Assembly (NCBI GenBank): GCA_964495805.1
Contig: CAZBWV010000012.1
Span: 1-19,928 of the forward strand
From: JALXCH01 sp964495805
GTDB lineage: Bacteria > Calditrichota > Calditrichia > RBG-13-44-9
Direction of reading: 5' to 3'
Length of the DNA stretch: 19,928 nucleotides
Shown here: positions 7,519-15,263 of the stretch, piece after piece
How positions within the stretch are numbered: the first letter of the stretch is position 1
Layout of the letters: each line of letters begins with the position of its first letter
The notes under the pieces: generated by a model
Database searches by the model: none
The model's input: the letters and a program-made list of their open reading frames with translations, nothing else
Told to the model about the DNA's origin: nothing
Made by a program: the position numbers and the translations under genes

Positions 7519-8151
7519 ATGAAGCGTGTTTTTGGAAGTATGATGAGCGTTGTTCTGGTGGTGATTCTGTTGGCTGGATGCGGTGCGCAAAAGGAGTTGA
7601 CCGTAGGGACCTTACAGAAACGTCAGGCGGTAAAGCTGGTGAAACGGGACGGGCATACCGAGAATGTGGTGATTCAGAATCGGGATGCTAATACCCTCAC
7701 GTACGTGTCCGAAATCGACCATCAGGTTCACCAGATCGCATTGAAGGATGTGTTACGGGTGGAACCAACCGACAAGGTGTTCGATGATCTGGCTTATCCC
7801 ATCAGCGAAGCTGAAATTCGCAAGAACAAAACCAGCTACAACACCTGGGGCTATGCTCTGGGTGGTGCGGTGGTTGGTGGTGCTGCGGGATTGCTGGTCG
7901 GTTTACCTTTCTGGTATGCCGATGTAGATAACATTCCGCCTTATTTTGTTGCTGGCGCTGGGGCTGTTGCGGGAAGTATTTACTTTGCCTATAAAGGGCA
8001 GGAGAAAGACCGACGGGAAGCTATCGAACGAATTCGCGTGGAACGCGAGGCGCAGCGGGTGATTGAACAGGAGAAGAAAAAAGTTGAACAGTTGAAGCAG
8101 GAAAAGGAAAAACTTCAGCAGCAGTTGAATCAAAAGAACCAAAATAAATAA
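7519..8151 (+). CDS. Lipoprotein with glycine-rich membrane segments and C-terminal coiled coil
   Basis: I do not recognise the family of this 210-aa protein. The signal sequence ends in a lipobox L-A-G-C, with the lipidated cysteine at C21. Residues about 28-83 are a small beta-rich region (TLQKRQAVKLVKRDG ... ALKDVLRVEP). Residues about 110-158 hold two hydrophobic, glycine- and alanine-rich segments (LGGAVVGGAAGLLVG and VAGAGAVAGSIYFAY) resembling glycine-zipper membrane helices. Residues 161-207 are a strongly charged coiled coil of K/E/Q. AGGGGGAAG lies about 9 nt upstream of the ATG. It sits 14 bp after divIVA and in the same series as lspA, the enzyme that would cleave its signal peptide. 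The topology is unusual for a lipoprotein. An envelope link to DivIVA is only a neighbourhood inference. Confidence 0.82.
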   Translation: MKRVFGSMMSVVLVVILLAGCGAQKELTVGTLQKRQAVKLVKRDGHTENVVIQNRDANTLTYVSEIDHQVHQIALKDVLRVEPTDKVFDDLAYPISEAEIRKNKTSYNTWGYALGGAVVGGAAGLLVGLPFWYADVDNIPPYFVAGAGAVAGSIYFAYKGQEKDRREAIERIRVEREAQRVIEQEKKKVEQLKQEKEKLQQQLNQKNQNK

Positions 8152-8173
8152 ATCCGGAGACACAAACAGCACT

Positions 8174-8995
8174 ATGAGCGAACTACGCAAACAAATTGAG
8201 GAAACCGTTGCCTATCTGAAACAACACACCCGGCTGCAACCGGAAGTGGGTATTGTTTTAGGAACCGGTCTGGGAGACCTGGCTACGCATATCGAAAAGG
8301 AGACGGAGCTTTCCTATACAGATATTCCGCATTTCCCCGTTTCCACTGTGGAAACCCACGCCGGGAAGCTGATTTTCGGGCATCTGGCCGGAAAAACGGT
8401 GATGGCCATGCAGGGAAGATTTCATTATTACGAAGGTTACAGCATGAAGCAGATTACCTTCCCCATTCGGGTGATGAAATTTATGGGAGTGAAGACGCTG
8501 GTCATCTCAAACGCAGCCGGAGGAATGAATCCGCTTTTTCGGAAAGGTGATCTGATGATTATGGATGACCACATCAATCTGTTGGGCGATAACCCTCTCA
8601 TTGGTCCCAACGACGATGAACTGGGTCCGCGATTTCCGGATATGAGTGAGCCGTACAGCAAGCGACTGATTGCCATTGCCGAAGAGGTAGCGCTGGAGGA
8701 GAAGATTAAAGTGCAGAAAGGTGTGTATGTGGCGGTGGCCGGTCCCAATCTGGAGACCCGTGCGGAATATCGTTTCCTGCGCGGAATCGGAGCCGACGTG
8801 GTGGGGATGTCCACCGTACCGGAAGTGATTGTTGCCCGGCACATGGGCATGGAAGTGTTTGGCGTTTCGGTGATTACGGATGAATGTTTCCCGGATGCTT
8901 TGCAGCCGGCTAATGTGGAAGATATCATCCGCACTGCCAATCAGGCACAACCGCGGTTAACCCGGCTCATGAAAAAAGTGATTGAAAAGTTGTAG
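8174..8995 (+). CDS. Purine nucleoside phosphorylase, trimeric PNP-I type
   Basis: This enzyme cleaves purine nucleosides with phosphate to the free base and (deoxy)ribose 1-phosphate, in purine salvage. At 273 aa it has the length of the low-mass trimeric class. Phosphate and ribose residues are in place: GTGLG (30-34), HAGK (62-65), QGRFHYYEGY with H84, SNAAGGMN (112-119), GMSTVPEVIVARH with S213. The base-pocket Glu is E194 (GPNLETRAE). The position equivalent to human N243 is D236 (VITDE). Human N243D variants are reported to gain 6-aminopurine activity, so the substrate range here may include adenosine (inference). GGAG lies about 14 nt before the ATG, farther than ideal, and no other in-frame start is available. 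It lies 22 bp downstream of the lipoprotein gene. Confidence 0.95.
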   Translation: MSELRKQIEETVAYLKQHTRLQPEVGIVLGTGLGDLATHIEKETELSYTDIPHFPVSTVETHAGKLIFGHLAGKTVMAMQGRFHYYEGYSMKQITFPIRVMKFMGVKTLVISNAAGGMNPLFRKGDLMIMDDHINLLGDNPLIGPNDDELGPRFPDMSEPYSKRLIAIAEEVALEEKIKVQKGVYVAVAGPNLETRAEYRFLRGIGADVVGMSTVPEVIVARHMGMEVFGVSVITDECFPDALQPANVEDIIRTANQAQPRLTRLMKKVIEKL

Positions 8996-9001
8996 TGAAC
9001 C

Positions 9002-9229
9002 ATGGAAAACTTCTCCTTACAACCGTTTGCCAGGTTGTTAATTTTTATGGGGGTGGTATTTTTAATTATTGGTATCATTCTCATGGTAGCACCCAAAATT
9101 CCCTATCTGGGCAGATTACCGGGCGATATTCTCATTCGACGGAAAAATTTTACTTTTTACTTTCCTATTACCACGCTTATCATATTAAATTTGGTGCTAT
9201 TTTTAATCAGTTATTTGTTGAGAAAGTAG
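9002..9229 (+). CDS. DUF2905 small membrane protein
   Basis: This is a 75-aa inner-membrane protein with two predicted helices (about residues 9-30 and 52-73) joined by a conserved loop. The loop PYLGRLPGDILI followed by N-F-T-F-YFPITT is the diagnostic pattern of DUF2905. Its function is unknown. The ATG is 6 bp after the pnp stop and has no clear Shine-Dalgarno sequence, so translation is probably coupled to pnp. A second, slightly longer frame from 8995 overlaps it, but its sequence has no family features. Confidence 0.88.
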   Translation: MENFSLQPFARLLIFMGVVFLIIGIILMVAPKIPYLGRLPGDILIRRKNFTFYFPITTLIILNLVLFLISYLLRK

Positions 9230-9245
9230 AGCAGAGGACCAGGAC

Positions 9246-12200
9246 ATGAAATTCAAGGAATACGGCGGCAAAGCGAACCTGACCCGGCTGGAAGAGGACA
9301 TCTTAAACTTCTGGGATGAGCAAGAGATCTTCCGAAAAAGTCTGGAAATCCGAAAAGAAGCTCCCAATTTTGTGTTTTATGAAGGACCGCCTACGGCAAA
9401 CGGACGTCCGGGAATTCACCATGTGATGAGTCGCACGGTGAAGGACACAGTGTGCCGCTACAAAACAATGCGTGGTTTTTTTGTGAACCGGAAAGCCGGA
9501 TGGGATACACACGGTCTGCCCGTGGAAATTGAAGTGGAAAAGGAACTGGGTATTGAGGGAAAGGAAGAGATTGAGCAGTATGGTGTTGATAAATTTAACG
9601 AAAAGTGTAAAGAAAGTGTCTTTCATTATAAAAAAGAATGGGATGATCTGACCCGACGGATCGGGTATTGGCTGGACCTGGAACATCCCTACATTACTTT
9701 CCACAACGATTATATTGAATCCGTATGGTGGATTCTGAAGCAGCTGCACGATCGGGATTTGATTTACCGGGGATTCAAAATTTTGCCTTATTGCCCGCGC
9801 TGCGAAACACCTCTGTCCAGCCACGAAGTTTCTCAGGGCTACAAGGAAGTTAAAGACCCTTCCATTTACGTGAAATTCCGGGTAAAGGATGAACCGGATA
9901 CTTACTTCCTGGTATGGACCACAACTCCCTGGACGCTCATTTCCAACGTTGCACTGGCGGTTCATCCGGATGTGGAATACATCAAAGTGGACTATCGGGG
10001 CGAAAAGCTTATTCTGGCCGAACCGCGAGCCAATGCTGTGCTGGAAGGTGAGTTCCAGGTGCTGGAACGTTTCTCCGGCAAAGAGCTGGAGCGGAAACGT
10101 TACGAACGGTTGTTCGATTATGTACCGGTGGAAAAAGACGCTTTTTACGTGGTATTGGGCGATTTTGTGACCACGGAAGATGGAACCGGTATTGTGCACA
10201 TTGCACCTGCTTTTGGAGAGGACGACTATCAGGTGGGTCAAAAATACAACCTGCCCCTGCTGCGTCCGGTCAACCAGAGCGGTGAATTCGAAGATGTGGT
10301 CACCGATTTCAAAGGCAAATTTGTAAAGGATGCCGACCCGGAAATTATTGCCATGCTCAAGGAGCGGGGCCAGTTGTTTAAGAAAGAATTGTACGAACAC
10401 AGTTATCCGCACTGCTGGCGATGCGATTCGCCGTTGCTTTATTACGCACGAGAATCCTGGTACATCCGTACCACCCGGTTTAAGGACGATATGTTGCGCA
10501 ACAACCAGCAAATTAACTGGCATCCCCCGGAAGTAGGCGAAGGGCGATTCGGGGAATGGTTGAAAAACAATGTGGATTGGGCACTTTCCCGAGATCGTTA
10601 CTGGGGAACACCGCTGAACATCTGGGTGTGCCAGAAGTGCGGACATCAGGAATCCATCGGAAGTATTGCCGAACTGAAGGAGAAAGGTCACAACGTACCG
10701 GATGACATCGATTTACATAAACCGTATGTGGATCGGGTAGAGCTTACCTGTCCGAAATGTGGGAGCACCATGCGGCGTACGCCGGAAGTGATCGACGTCT
10801 GGTTCGATTCCGGTAGCATGCCCTATGCGCAGTGGCACTATCCTTTCGAAAATCAGGAAACGTTTAAGAAAAACTTTCCGGCGGATTTCATTTGCGAGGG
10901 GGTGGATCAGACCCGTGGCTGGTTTTACTCTCTGCTGGCCATTTCCACCATGTTGTTTAATCAACCGGCGTTTAAAAATATTGTGGTGAATGAGCTGATT
11001 CTGGACAAATATGGCCAGAAGATGAGCAAAAGCCGGGGAAATGCAGTGGTGCCGGAGGAAATCATTTCCCGGTTTGGTGCCGATCCCCTGCGCTGGTATT
11101 TCATTACCGTTAGCGCCCCGTGGGTCCCCAAACGGTTCGATCCGGCCGGAATTGCGGAAGTCTATCGCAAGTTTTTCGACACGCTGTTTAACACCTACAG
11201 TTTTTTTGCGCTCTATGCCAACATCGATGGATTCGACCCTGCCACGCAGCCGGTTCCGTTTGAGAAACGTCCGGAGATCGACCGCTGGATCCTTTCCTTG
11301 CTTTATTCCCGGGTGCGGGAAGTGGGCGAATTCATGGAAAACTACGATATGACCCGTGCGGCACGGCTAATTGCCGATTTTGTCCTGGATGATGTGTCCA
11401 ACTGGTACGTGCGGCGGAATCGGCGCCGCTTCTGGAAGGGGGATATGACCGAAGATAAACTTTCGGCGTATCAGACGTTGTACGAGGTGCTGCTAACCAC
11501 CGCCCGGTTAATCGCTCCCTTTGTCCCGTTTACTGCAGAGGAAATCTATCGGAATCTGCGCACCGGAGACATGCCGGAATCGGTTCATTTAACGGATTAT
11601 CCGGAGTTTACCCAGGAGATGGCACAGCGCCGGGATGAGTCGCTGGAACATCGCATGGAAGTGGCTCAGAAGGTGGTGAGTCTGGCCCGTGCAATTCGCA
11701 ACGAAGTGAAGATAAAAGTTCGTCAGCCGTTACCACGATTGATCGTTGCTTCCCAGAGTGCTTCCACCCGTCAGGCTGCCGTGGATATGGCCGACATCAT
11801 TCGGGAAGAAATTAATGTGAAATCCATAGAAGTCGCTGACGACATTGGCCACCTGATTGCGAAAAAGGCGAAACCCAATTTCAAAAAGTTGGGTCCCCGA
11901 ATGGGTAAATTGATGAAACCGGTAGCCGCTGCCATTCAACAGATGGATGAGGCTTCCATCTCCCGACTGGAGGAGATGGGGGAAATTTCGTTCCCCGTGG
12001 GCGATCAGGAAGTAACCATCTACCGGGATGATGTGGAAATTCTGGAAGAAAAGAAAAACCCGGCGCTGGAAGTTGCCCGGGAGGGTAACATTGCTGTTGC
12101 CCTGGATACCACCATCACCCCGGAGTTAGAAAAAGAAGGTATTGCCCGGGAATTTGTCAACCGTGTACAGAATTTACGCAAGGAAGCCGGTTTTGAGGTA

Positions 12201-12392
12201 ACCGATCGGATTGAGATTGCCGTCCAGGCCCCGGAAAAAGTGGCTAATGCAATTCAGGAGATGGCCGAATATATCAAGTCTGAAACCCTTGCTCTGGACA
12301 TCCAATTTTCTCTGGATAACGGTGAAATTTCGCGAGAAATTTCCATCATGGGAGAAACCTTCCCCGTTGTTTTGAAGAAAAAGAAAAAATAA
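9246..12392 (+). CDS. ileS: Isoleucyl-tRNA synthetase, IleRS2-like, with swapped GxHH signature
   Basis: This enzyme charges tRNA-Ile with isoleucine and edits misactivated valine. The Rossmann core begins with EGPPTANGRP; the class I signature that should read H-x-G-H reads G56-I57-H58-H59. KMSKS is intact (K592-S596). The CP1 editing domain lies roughly at residues 200-400, with WTTTPWT and GTGIVHIAPAFGEDD. Cysteine pairs (CPRC, CWRC, CQKC, CPKC) suggest inserted zinc ribbons. The WYVRRNRRRFW block opens the anticodon-binding part. The length (1048 aa) and the PPTANGRP context fit the eukaryote-like IleRS2 class. That class is generally less sensitive to mupirocin, and the altered HIGH motif is known from some hyper-resistant IleRS2 enzymes. 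AGGACCAGGAC precedes the ATG, 16 bp after DUF2905. Confidence 0.97.
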   Translation: MKFKEYGGKANLTRLEEDILNFWDEQEIFRKSLEIRKEAPNFVFYEGPPTANGRPGIHHVMSRTVKDTVCRYKTMRGFFVNRKAGWDTHGLPVEIEVEKELGIEGKEEIEQYGVDKFNEKCKESVFHYKKEWDDLTRRIGYWLDLEHPYITFHNDYIESVWWILKQLHDRDLIYRGFKILPYCPRCETPLSSHEVSQGYKEVKDPSIYVKFRVKDEPDTYFLVWTTTPWTLISNVALAVHPDVEYIKVDYRGEKLILAEPRANAVLEGEFQVLERFSGKELERKRYERLFDYVPVEKDAFYVVLGDFVTTEDGTGIVHIAPAFGEDDYQVGQKYNLPLLRPVNQSGEFEDVVTDFKGKFVKDADPEIIAMLKERGQLFKKELYEHSYPHCWRCDSPLLYYARESWYIRTTRFKDDMLRNNQQINWHPPEVGEGRFGEWLKNNVDWALSRDRYWGTPLNIWVCQKCGHQESIGSIAELKEKGHNVPDDIDLHKPYVDRVELTCPKCGSTMRRTPEVIDVWFDSGSMPYAQWHYPFENQETFKKNFPADFICEGVDQTRGWFYSLLAISTMLFNQPAFKNIVVNELILDKYGQKMSKSRGNAVVPEEIISRFGADPLRWYFITVSAPWVPKRFDPAGIAEVYRKFFDTLFNTYSFFALYANIDGFDPATQPVPFEKRPEIDRWILSLLYSRVREVGEFMENYDMTRAARLIADFVLDDVSNWYVRRNRRRFWKGDMTEDKLSAYQTLYEVLLTTARLIAPFVPFTAEEIYRNLRTGDMPESVHLTDYPEFTQEMAQRRDESLEHRMEVAQKVVSLARAIRNEVKIKVRQPLPRLIVASQSASTRQAAVDMADIIREEINVKSIEVADDIGHLIAKKAKPNFKKLGPRMGKLMKPVAAAIQQMDEASISRLEEMGEISFPVGDQEVTIYRDDVEILEEKKNPALEVAREGNIAVALDTTITPELEKEGIAREFVNRVQNLRKEAGFEVTDRIEIAVQAPEKVANAIQEMAEYIKSETLALDIQFSLDNGEISREISIMGETFPVVLKKKKK

Positions 12393-12407
12393 ATACAGGA
12401 GATAGTA

Positions 12408-12782
12408 ATGACTGAAGAGAAATTACAATATTTTAAAGAGCTCCTGCTGGAGAAGCGGAAAGAGGTTCTGGAGCGGATTGAACACCTCCGGGAACTGGCC
12501 ATGGAAACGCCCATGGAAGCGGGTAACAATTCGGGATATTCCTTCCATATGGCCGATCAGGGGACCGATGCCATGGAGCGGGAGAAAGCATTCCTGTTTC
12601 TATCCCGGGAGGAAAAATACCTTCAGCAAATCGACCGCTCCCTGCATTCCATTGAATTGGGAGAGTACGGCATTTGCCGGGTCTGCGGAAAAGAAATTGA
12701 TGAGGAACGTCTGAAGGCGGTTCCCACTACCCGGATTTGCGTCCCCTGTAAACAGGCCGAAGCTCGGAGAAAAAATCGGTGA
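12408..12782 (+). CDS. TraR/DksA-family zinc-finger protein
   Basis: This is a 124-aa RNA polymerase secondary-channel type protein. Residues 1-80 form the coiled coil, with an acidic turn around D50 and D54 (ADQGTDAMEREKAF), comparable to the DxxDxA tip of DksA though with different spacing. The four-cysteine zinc finger is C90-x-x-C93 and C111-x-x-C114 (ICRVCGK ... ICVPC). In DksA/TraR proteins the tip residues enter the secondary channel and modulate initiation, often with ppGpp (family knowledge); whether this one does is not shown. The Bacillus counterpart ylyA also lies between ileS and lspA. ACAGGAGA gives a good Shine-Dalgarno sequence. Its TGA overlaps the GTG start of lspA by 4 bases (GTGA). 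Confidence 0.93.
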   Translation: MTEEKLQYFKELLLEKRKEVLERIEHLRELAMETPMEAGNNSGYSFHMADQGTDAMEREKAFLFLSREEKYLQQIDRSLHSIELGEYGICRVCGKEIDEERLKAVPTTRICVPCKQAEARRKNR

Positions 12783-13360
12783 CCACCGTTTTTACCGAAA
12801 AAGGGCGACTCAAATTAATTACCTCTGTAGTGGCGATTGTTCTTTTTCTGGATCAGGTAACGAAATTTCTGGCCAGAACCTATTTAAAGCCGGTTCATAG
12901 CATTCCGGTATTAGGCAATTTTTTTCGACTCAGCTATGTGGAAAATACCGGTATCGCTTTTGGCGTCAGGGTGGAAAACAAGCTGTTTTTTACGGTTCTA
13001 TCCCTAATTGCAGTGGTTATTATTTTTTATTATCTGTTCACCTTAAAGGACAATCGCTGGATGACTCTGGCGTTTTCATCTATTTTAGGAGGGGCTATCG
13101 GAAATCTGTTCGACCGCTTTATGTACGGGTATGTTGTGGATTTCCTGGATTTTGACTTTTTCGACATGAATTTGCCTTCCTTTAAGTTTTTGTTCTTTCG
13201 GTTCGACGGATACGCCATGCACCGCTGGCCGGTGTTTAATGTGGCAGATATGGCTGTGTTTATTGGCATGATGATGGTAATTGGGCTGGCCTTTTTCAGC
13301 AAAGCGGAAACAGGGAATTCGGTGAATGACCCAACCCCGGAAAATTACACTCAAAACTGA
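12779..13360 (+). CDS. lspA: Lipoprotein signal peptidase LspA
   Basis: LspA is the inner-membrane aspartyl protease that removes signal peptides from lipidated prolipoproteins. It is 193 aa with four hydrophobic segments. Family motifs are DQVTKF (25-30), VENTGIAFGV (54-63), GGAIGNLFDRF, and the predicted catalytic pair D121 (YGYVVDF) and D157 (FNVADMAV). The loop between the two catalytic aspartates is longer than in E. coli (it holds a Phe-rich stretch, about residues 124-150), as in Bacteroidetes-type LspA. The GTG start overlaps the TraR/DksA stop (GTGA), implying coupling. The 3' end overlaps rluD by 35 bp. A likely client, the lipoprotein at 7519-8151, is in the same gene series. Confidence 0.95.
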   Translation: MTTVFTEKGRLKLITSVVAIVLFLDQVTKFLARTYLKPVHSIPVLGNFFRLSYVENTGIAFGVRVENKLFFTVLSLIAVVIIFYYLFTLKDNRWMTLAFSSILGGAIGNLFDRFMYGYVVDFLDFDFFDMNLPSFKFLFFRFDGYAMHRWPVFNVADMAVFIGMMMVIGLAFFSKAETGNSVNDPTPENYTQN

Positions 13361-14300
13361 ACCCGCCCATTCCCATGTTCGTCTGGATCGTTTCCTGCAG
13401 CAACGCTTTCCGGAATATTCTCGCTCGTTTTTTCAGAAGCTGATTGAGCAGGGACGAGTGCGGGTGAATGGCAAAAATGCCAAACCCGCTTTCAAACTCA
13501 TCCCCGGTCAGCAGGTGGATGTGGAATTCCCCGAACCGGCTGAAACCAATCTGGAGCCGGAAAATATTCCCCTGAACATCATCTATCAGGATGAACATAT
13601 CGTGGTGGTAAACAAACCGGCGGGTATGGTGGTGCATCCGGGGGCAGGTGTTCGGAGGCATACGCTGGTGCACGCATTGTTGTATCATGTCGGTGCGCTT
13701 TCGTCGGTTGGGGGTGAGAGTCGGCCGGGAATTGTACACCGTCTGGATAAAAATACGTCCGGTTTGCTGGTTGTTGCCCGTACGGATGAGGCGCACTACG
13801 CCTTGAGCAAGCAGTTTGCCAGTCGGCAGGCACATCGTCAGTATCTGGCGCTGGTCTGGCACCTGTTTGATGAGCCGGAAGGAACCATCGAAACATTTTT
13901 GAATCGCAGCAAGCGCGATCGGAAAAAATTCACTGTGGCAGATCGGGGAAAACGGGCGATCACCCACTACCGGGTGCAGCAAAATTTCGGTTTTCTCTCG
14001 CTGGTGGAATTGCGTCTGGAAACAGGCCGAACCCATCAAATTCGGGTACATCTGTCGGCTATGCACCATCCCGTATTTGGCGATCCGGACTATCACGGAC
14101 GCAGCAGTCAGATTACCCAACTCCCCCGCAGCGCAGACCGACAACTGGCTCATCGATTGTTGAAAATGATGCCGCATCAGGCACTGCATGCCTACCGGTT
14201 GCAATTTGTGCATCCCTTCACCAGGAAGATGCTTTCCTTCCAGGCTCCGCTTCCCGAAGATTTCCGCCAGGTGCTCCAGGAACTGGAATCATCCCTATAA
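13326..14300 (+). CDS. rluD: RluD/RluA-family 23S rRNA pseudouridine synthase
   Basis: This enzyme isomerises specific uridines in 23S rRNA to pseudouridine. It is 324 aa. An N-terminal S4 RNA-binding domain (about residues 18-70, RLDRFLQQRFPEYSRS ... GRVRVNGK) precedes the catalytic domain. The catalytic aspartate is D141 in GIVHRLDKNTSGL; other family motifs are VVNKPAGMVVHPG (94-106) and ETGRTHQIRVHL. The RluD-like length and the S4 domain favour RluD over RluA or RluC, although exact target sites cannot be read from sequence. The ATG lies inside the end of lspA, with AGGGA about 9 nt upstream. In Bacillus the homologue ylyB also follows lspA. Confidence 0.92.
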   Translation: MTQPRKITLKTEPAHSHVRLDRFLQQRFPEYSRSFFQKLIEQGRVRVNGKNAKPAFKLIPGQQVDVEFPEPAETNLEPENIPLNIIYQDEHIVVVNKPAGMVVHPGAGVRRHTLVHALLYHVGALSSVGGESRPGIVHRLDKNTSGLLVVARTDEAHYALSKQFASRQAHRQYLALVWHLFDEPEGTIETFLNRSKRDRKKFTVADRGKRAITHYRVQQNFGFLSLVELRLETGRTHQIRVHLSAMHHPVFGDPDYHGRSSQITQLPRSADRQLAHRLLKMMPHQALHAYRLQFVHPFTRKMLSFQAPLPEDFRQVLQELESSL

Positions 14301-14330
14301 AACGTTTTTTCTGAAAAATTGAATTGCGTG

Positions 14331-14359
14331 TTGCTTTCGGTTTGGTCGTGAGATAATTT
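14331..14359 (+). promoter_or_regulatory. Putative promoter for the DUF1573 gene
   Basis: TTGCTT (14331-14336) and TAATTT (14354-14359) are 17 bases apart in the 80-bp gap after rluD. The -10 ends 21 nt before the ATG at 14381, and GAGGG (14372-14376) serves as the ribosome binding site. Matches are moderate, so the gene may be transcribed separately from the upstream series. Confidence 0.4.
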
Positions 14360-14380
14360 TCACAAAAAAGTGAGGGCAAG

Positions 14381-15064
14381 ATGAAAAAACGATTCACCAT
14401 AATCGCGATGATATTGATTTTCGGGAGTGGATTGCTGGCGCAACATTTGAAACTGCTTACCCCACCGGTGATGAATCTGGGAACCATCCCGTCCGACACC
14501 GTTATTAGCACGGTGATTCGGTTTACCAACGATGGCGATGTGCCGTTAAAAATTCAAAAAGTGGAAACCAGTTGCGGTTGTACCATTGCCAAACCGGAAA
14601 AACTGGTGATTCAACCGGGGGAGGAGAGTCAGGTGCACGTGACTTTTAACAGTAAGGGCTACCGGGGTTTGGTGCACAAATATGTTACGTTCCAGACGGA
14701 AAACGGAGAACCGCGAAGTGTGCGGGTAACGCTAAATATGCACGTGCGCGAACGGATTGAAATCGAACCCCGATTTCTCGATTTCCGGCAGTTGATCAAA
14801 GGAGGCGGATCGACAACGCTGGCATTTTTTGTGAAAAATCATTCTGACGGGAAATTAGTAGTAAAAAAAATTGACGTACCGGCCAGTGTTTATTCGGTAG
14901 CTCCCCGAACATTCGAAGTGGTACCGGGCGATTCGGTACGTATTCAGGTCACCGTGGAACCCACTCGCAGCGGGCGATTCGACGATGTGCTGTTGATTCA
15001 TTTCGATAAACCGAAAGGGTTGATTAAACGGGTACCGGTGTTTGTACAGATAAAAGAAAATTAA
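14381..15064 (+). CDS. Exported DUF1573 protein with two Ig-like (ASH-type) domains
   Basis: This is a 227-aa secreted or periplasmic protein. Residues 1-20 are a signal peptide (MKKRF, hydrophobic core, GLLA-Q). Domain 1 (about 28-125) has the DUF1573 pattern: MNLGTIPSD, RFTNDGDVPLKI, VETSCGCT, with the characteristic C-G-C pair, and then QPGEESQVHVTFNSKG. Domain 2 (about 130-225) is a second beta-sandwich (EIEPRFLDF, FFVKNHSDGKLVV, PGDSVRIQVTVEP) that lacks the SCGCT motif. The family is abundant in the Bacteroidetes/FCB group; its molecular role is poorly defined and no enzyme activity is visible. It follows rluD after 80 bp and converges with aconitase. Confidence 0.88.
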   Translation: MKKRFTIIAMILIFGSGLLAQHLKLLTPPVMNLGTIPSDTVISTVIRFTNDGDVPLKIQKVETSCGCTIAKPEKLVIQPGEESQVHVTFNSKGYRGLVHKYVTFQTENGEPRSVRVTLNMHVRERIEIEPRFLDFRQLIKGGGSTTLAFFVKNHSDGKLVVKKIDVPASVYSVAPRTFEVVPGDSVRIQVTVEPTRSGRFDDVLLIHFDKPKGLIKRVPVFVQIKEN

Positions 15065-15196
15065 TCCCGTCCGGTTGGCAGGATGGGTAACCCGAAAGAG
15101 GTGGAGAGCAATTTTCTTGAAACCAGAAAAAATGTTAAAGTGAAATCGGTCTGTCGGATGAATGACGTGCCGGAATCATTTTACTTTCTTCTTATT

Positions 15197-15232
15197 AAAA
15201 AAATCCCCGGTATTTTCGAAAACCGGGGATTT
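15197..15232 (-). terminator. Rho-independent terminator of aconitase, possibly bidirectional
   Basis: AAATCCCCGGT (15201-15211) and ACCGGGGATTT (15222-15232) form an 11-bp stem with a 10-nt loop. On the minus strand the stem runs directly into seven T's (A-run at 15197-15203), ideal for the aconitase transcript, whose stop is about 30 nt upstream. On the + strand the following sequence (CTAATTTCGG) is a poor T-tract, so termination of the DUF1573 transcript would be less efficient. Confidence 0.85.
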
Positions 15233-15263
15233 CTAATTTCGGTAGAATTATTTTGGGATTGAG

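Noticed and set aside
8995..9249. 84-aa frame overlapping the DUF2905 gene
   Set aside because: The competing frame at 9002-9229 has the DUF2905 signature and hydrophobic helices; this one has neither.
9303..10691. 462-aa open frame on the minus strand inside ileS
   Set aside because: It is antisense to conserved IleRS codons, shows no family motif and reflects codon bias of the real gene.
13296..14213. 305-aa minus-strand frame opposite rluD
   Set aside because: A shadow of the rluD coding sequence; the protein has no domain pattern and no suitable ribosome binding site.
14300..14330. AAAACGTTTTTT after the rluD stop considered as a terminator
   Set aside because: The palindrome AAAACGTTTT has no room for a loop and is A/T-rich, so a stable terminator hairpin is unlikely.
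15065..15196. Gap after the DUF1573 gene checked for small genes or RNAs
   Set aside because: No frame with a ribosome binding site, and no structure apart from the terminator hairpin that follows.
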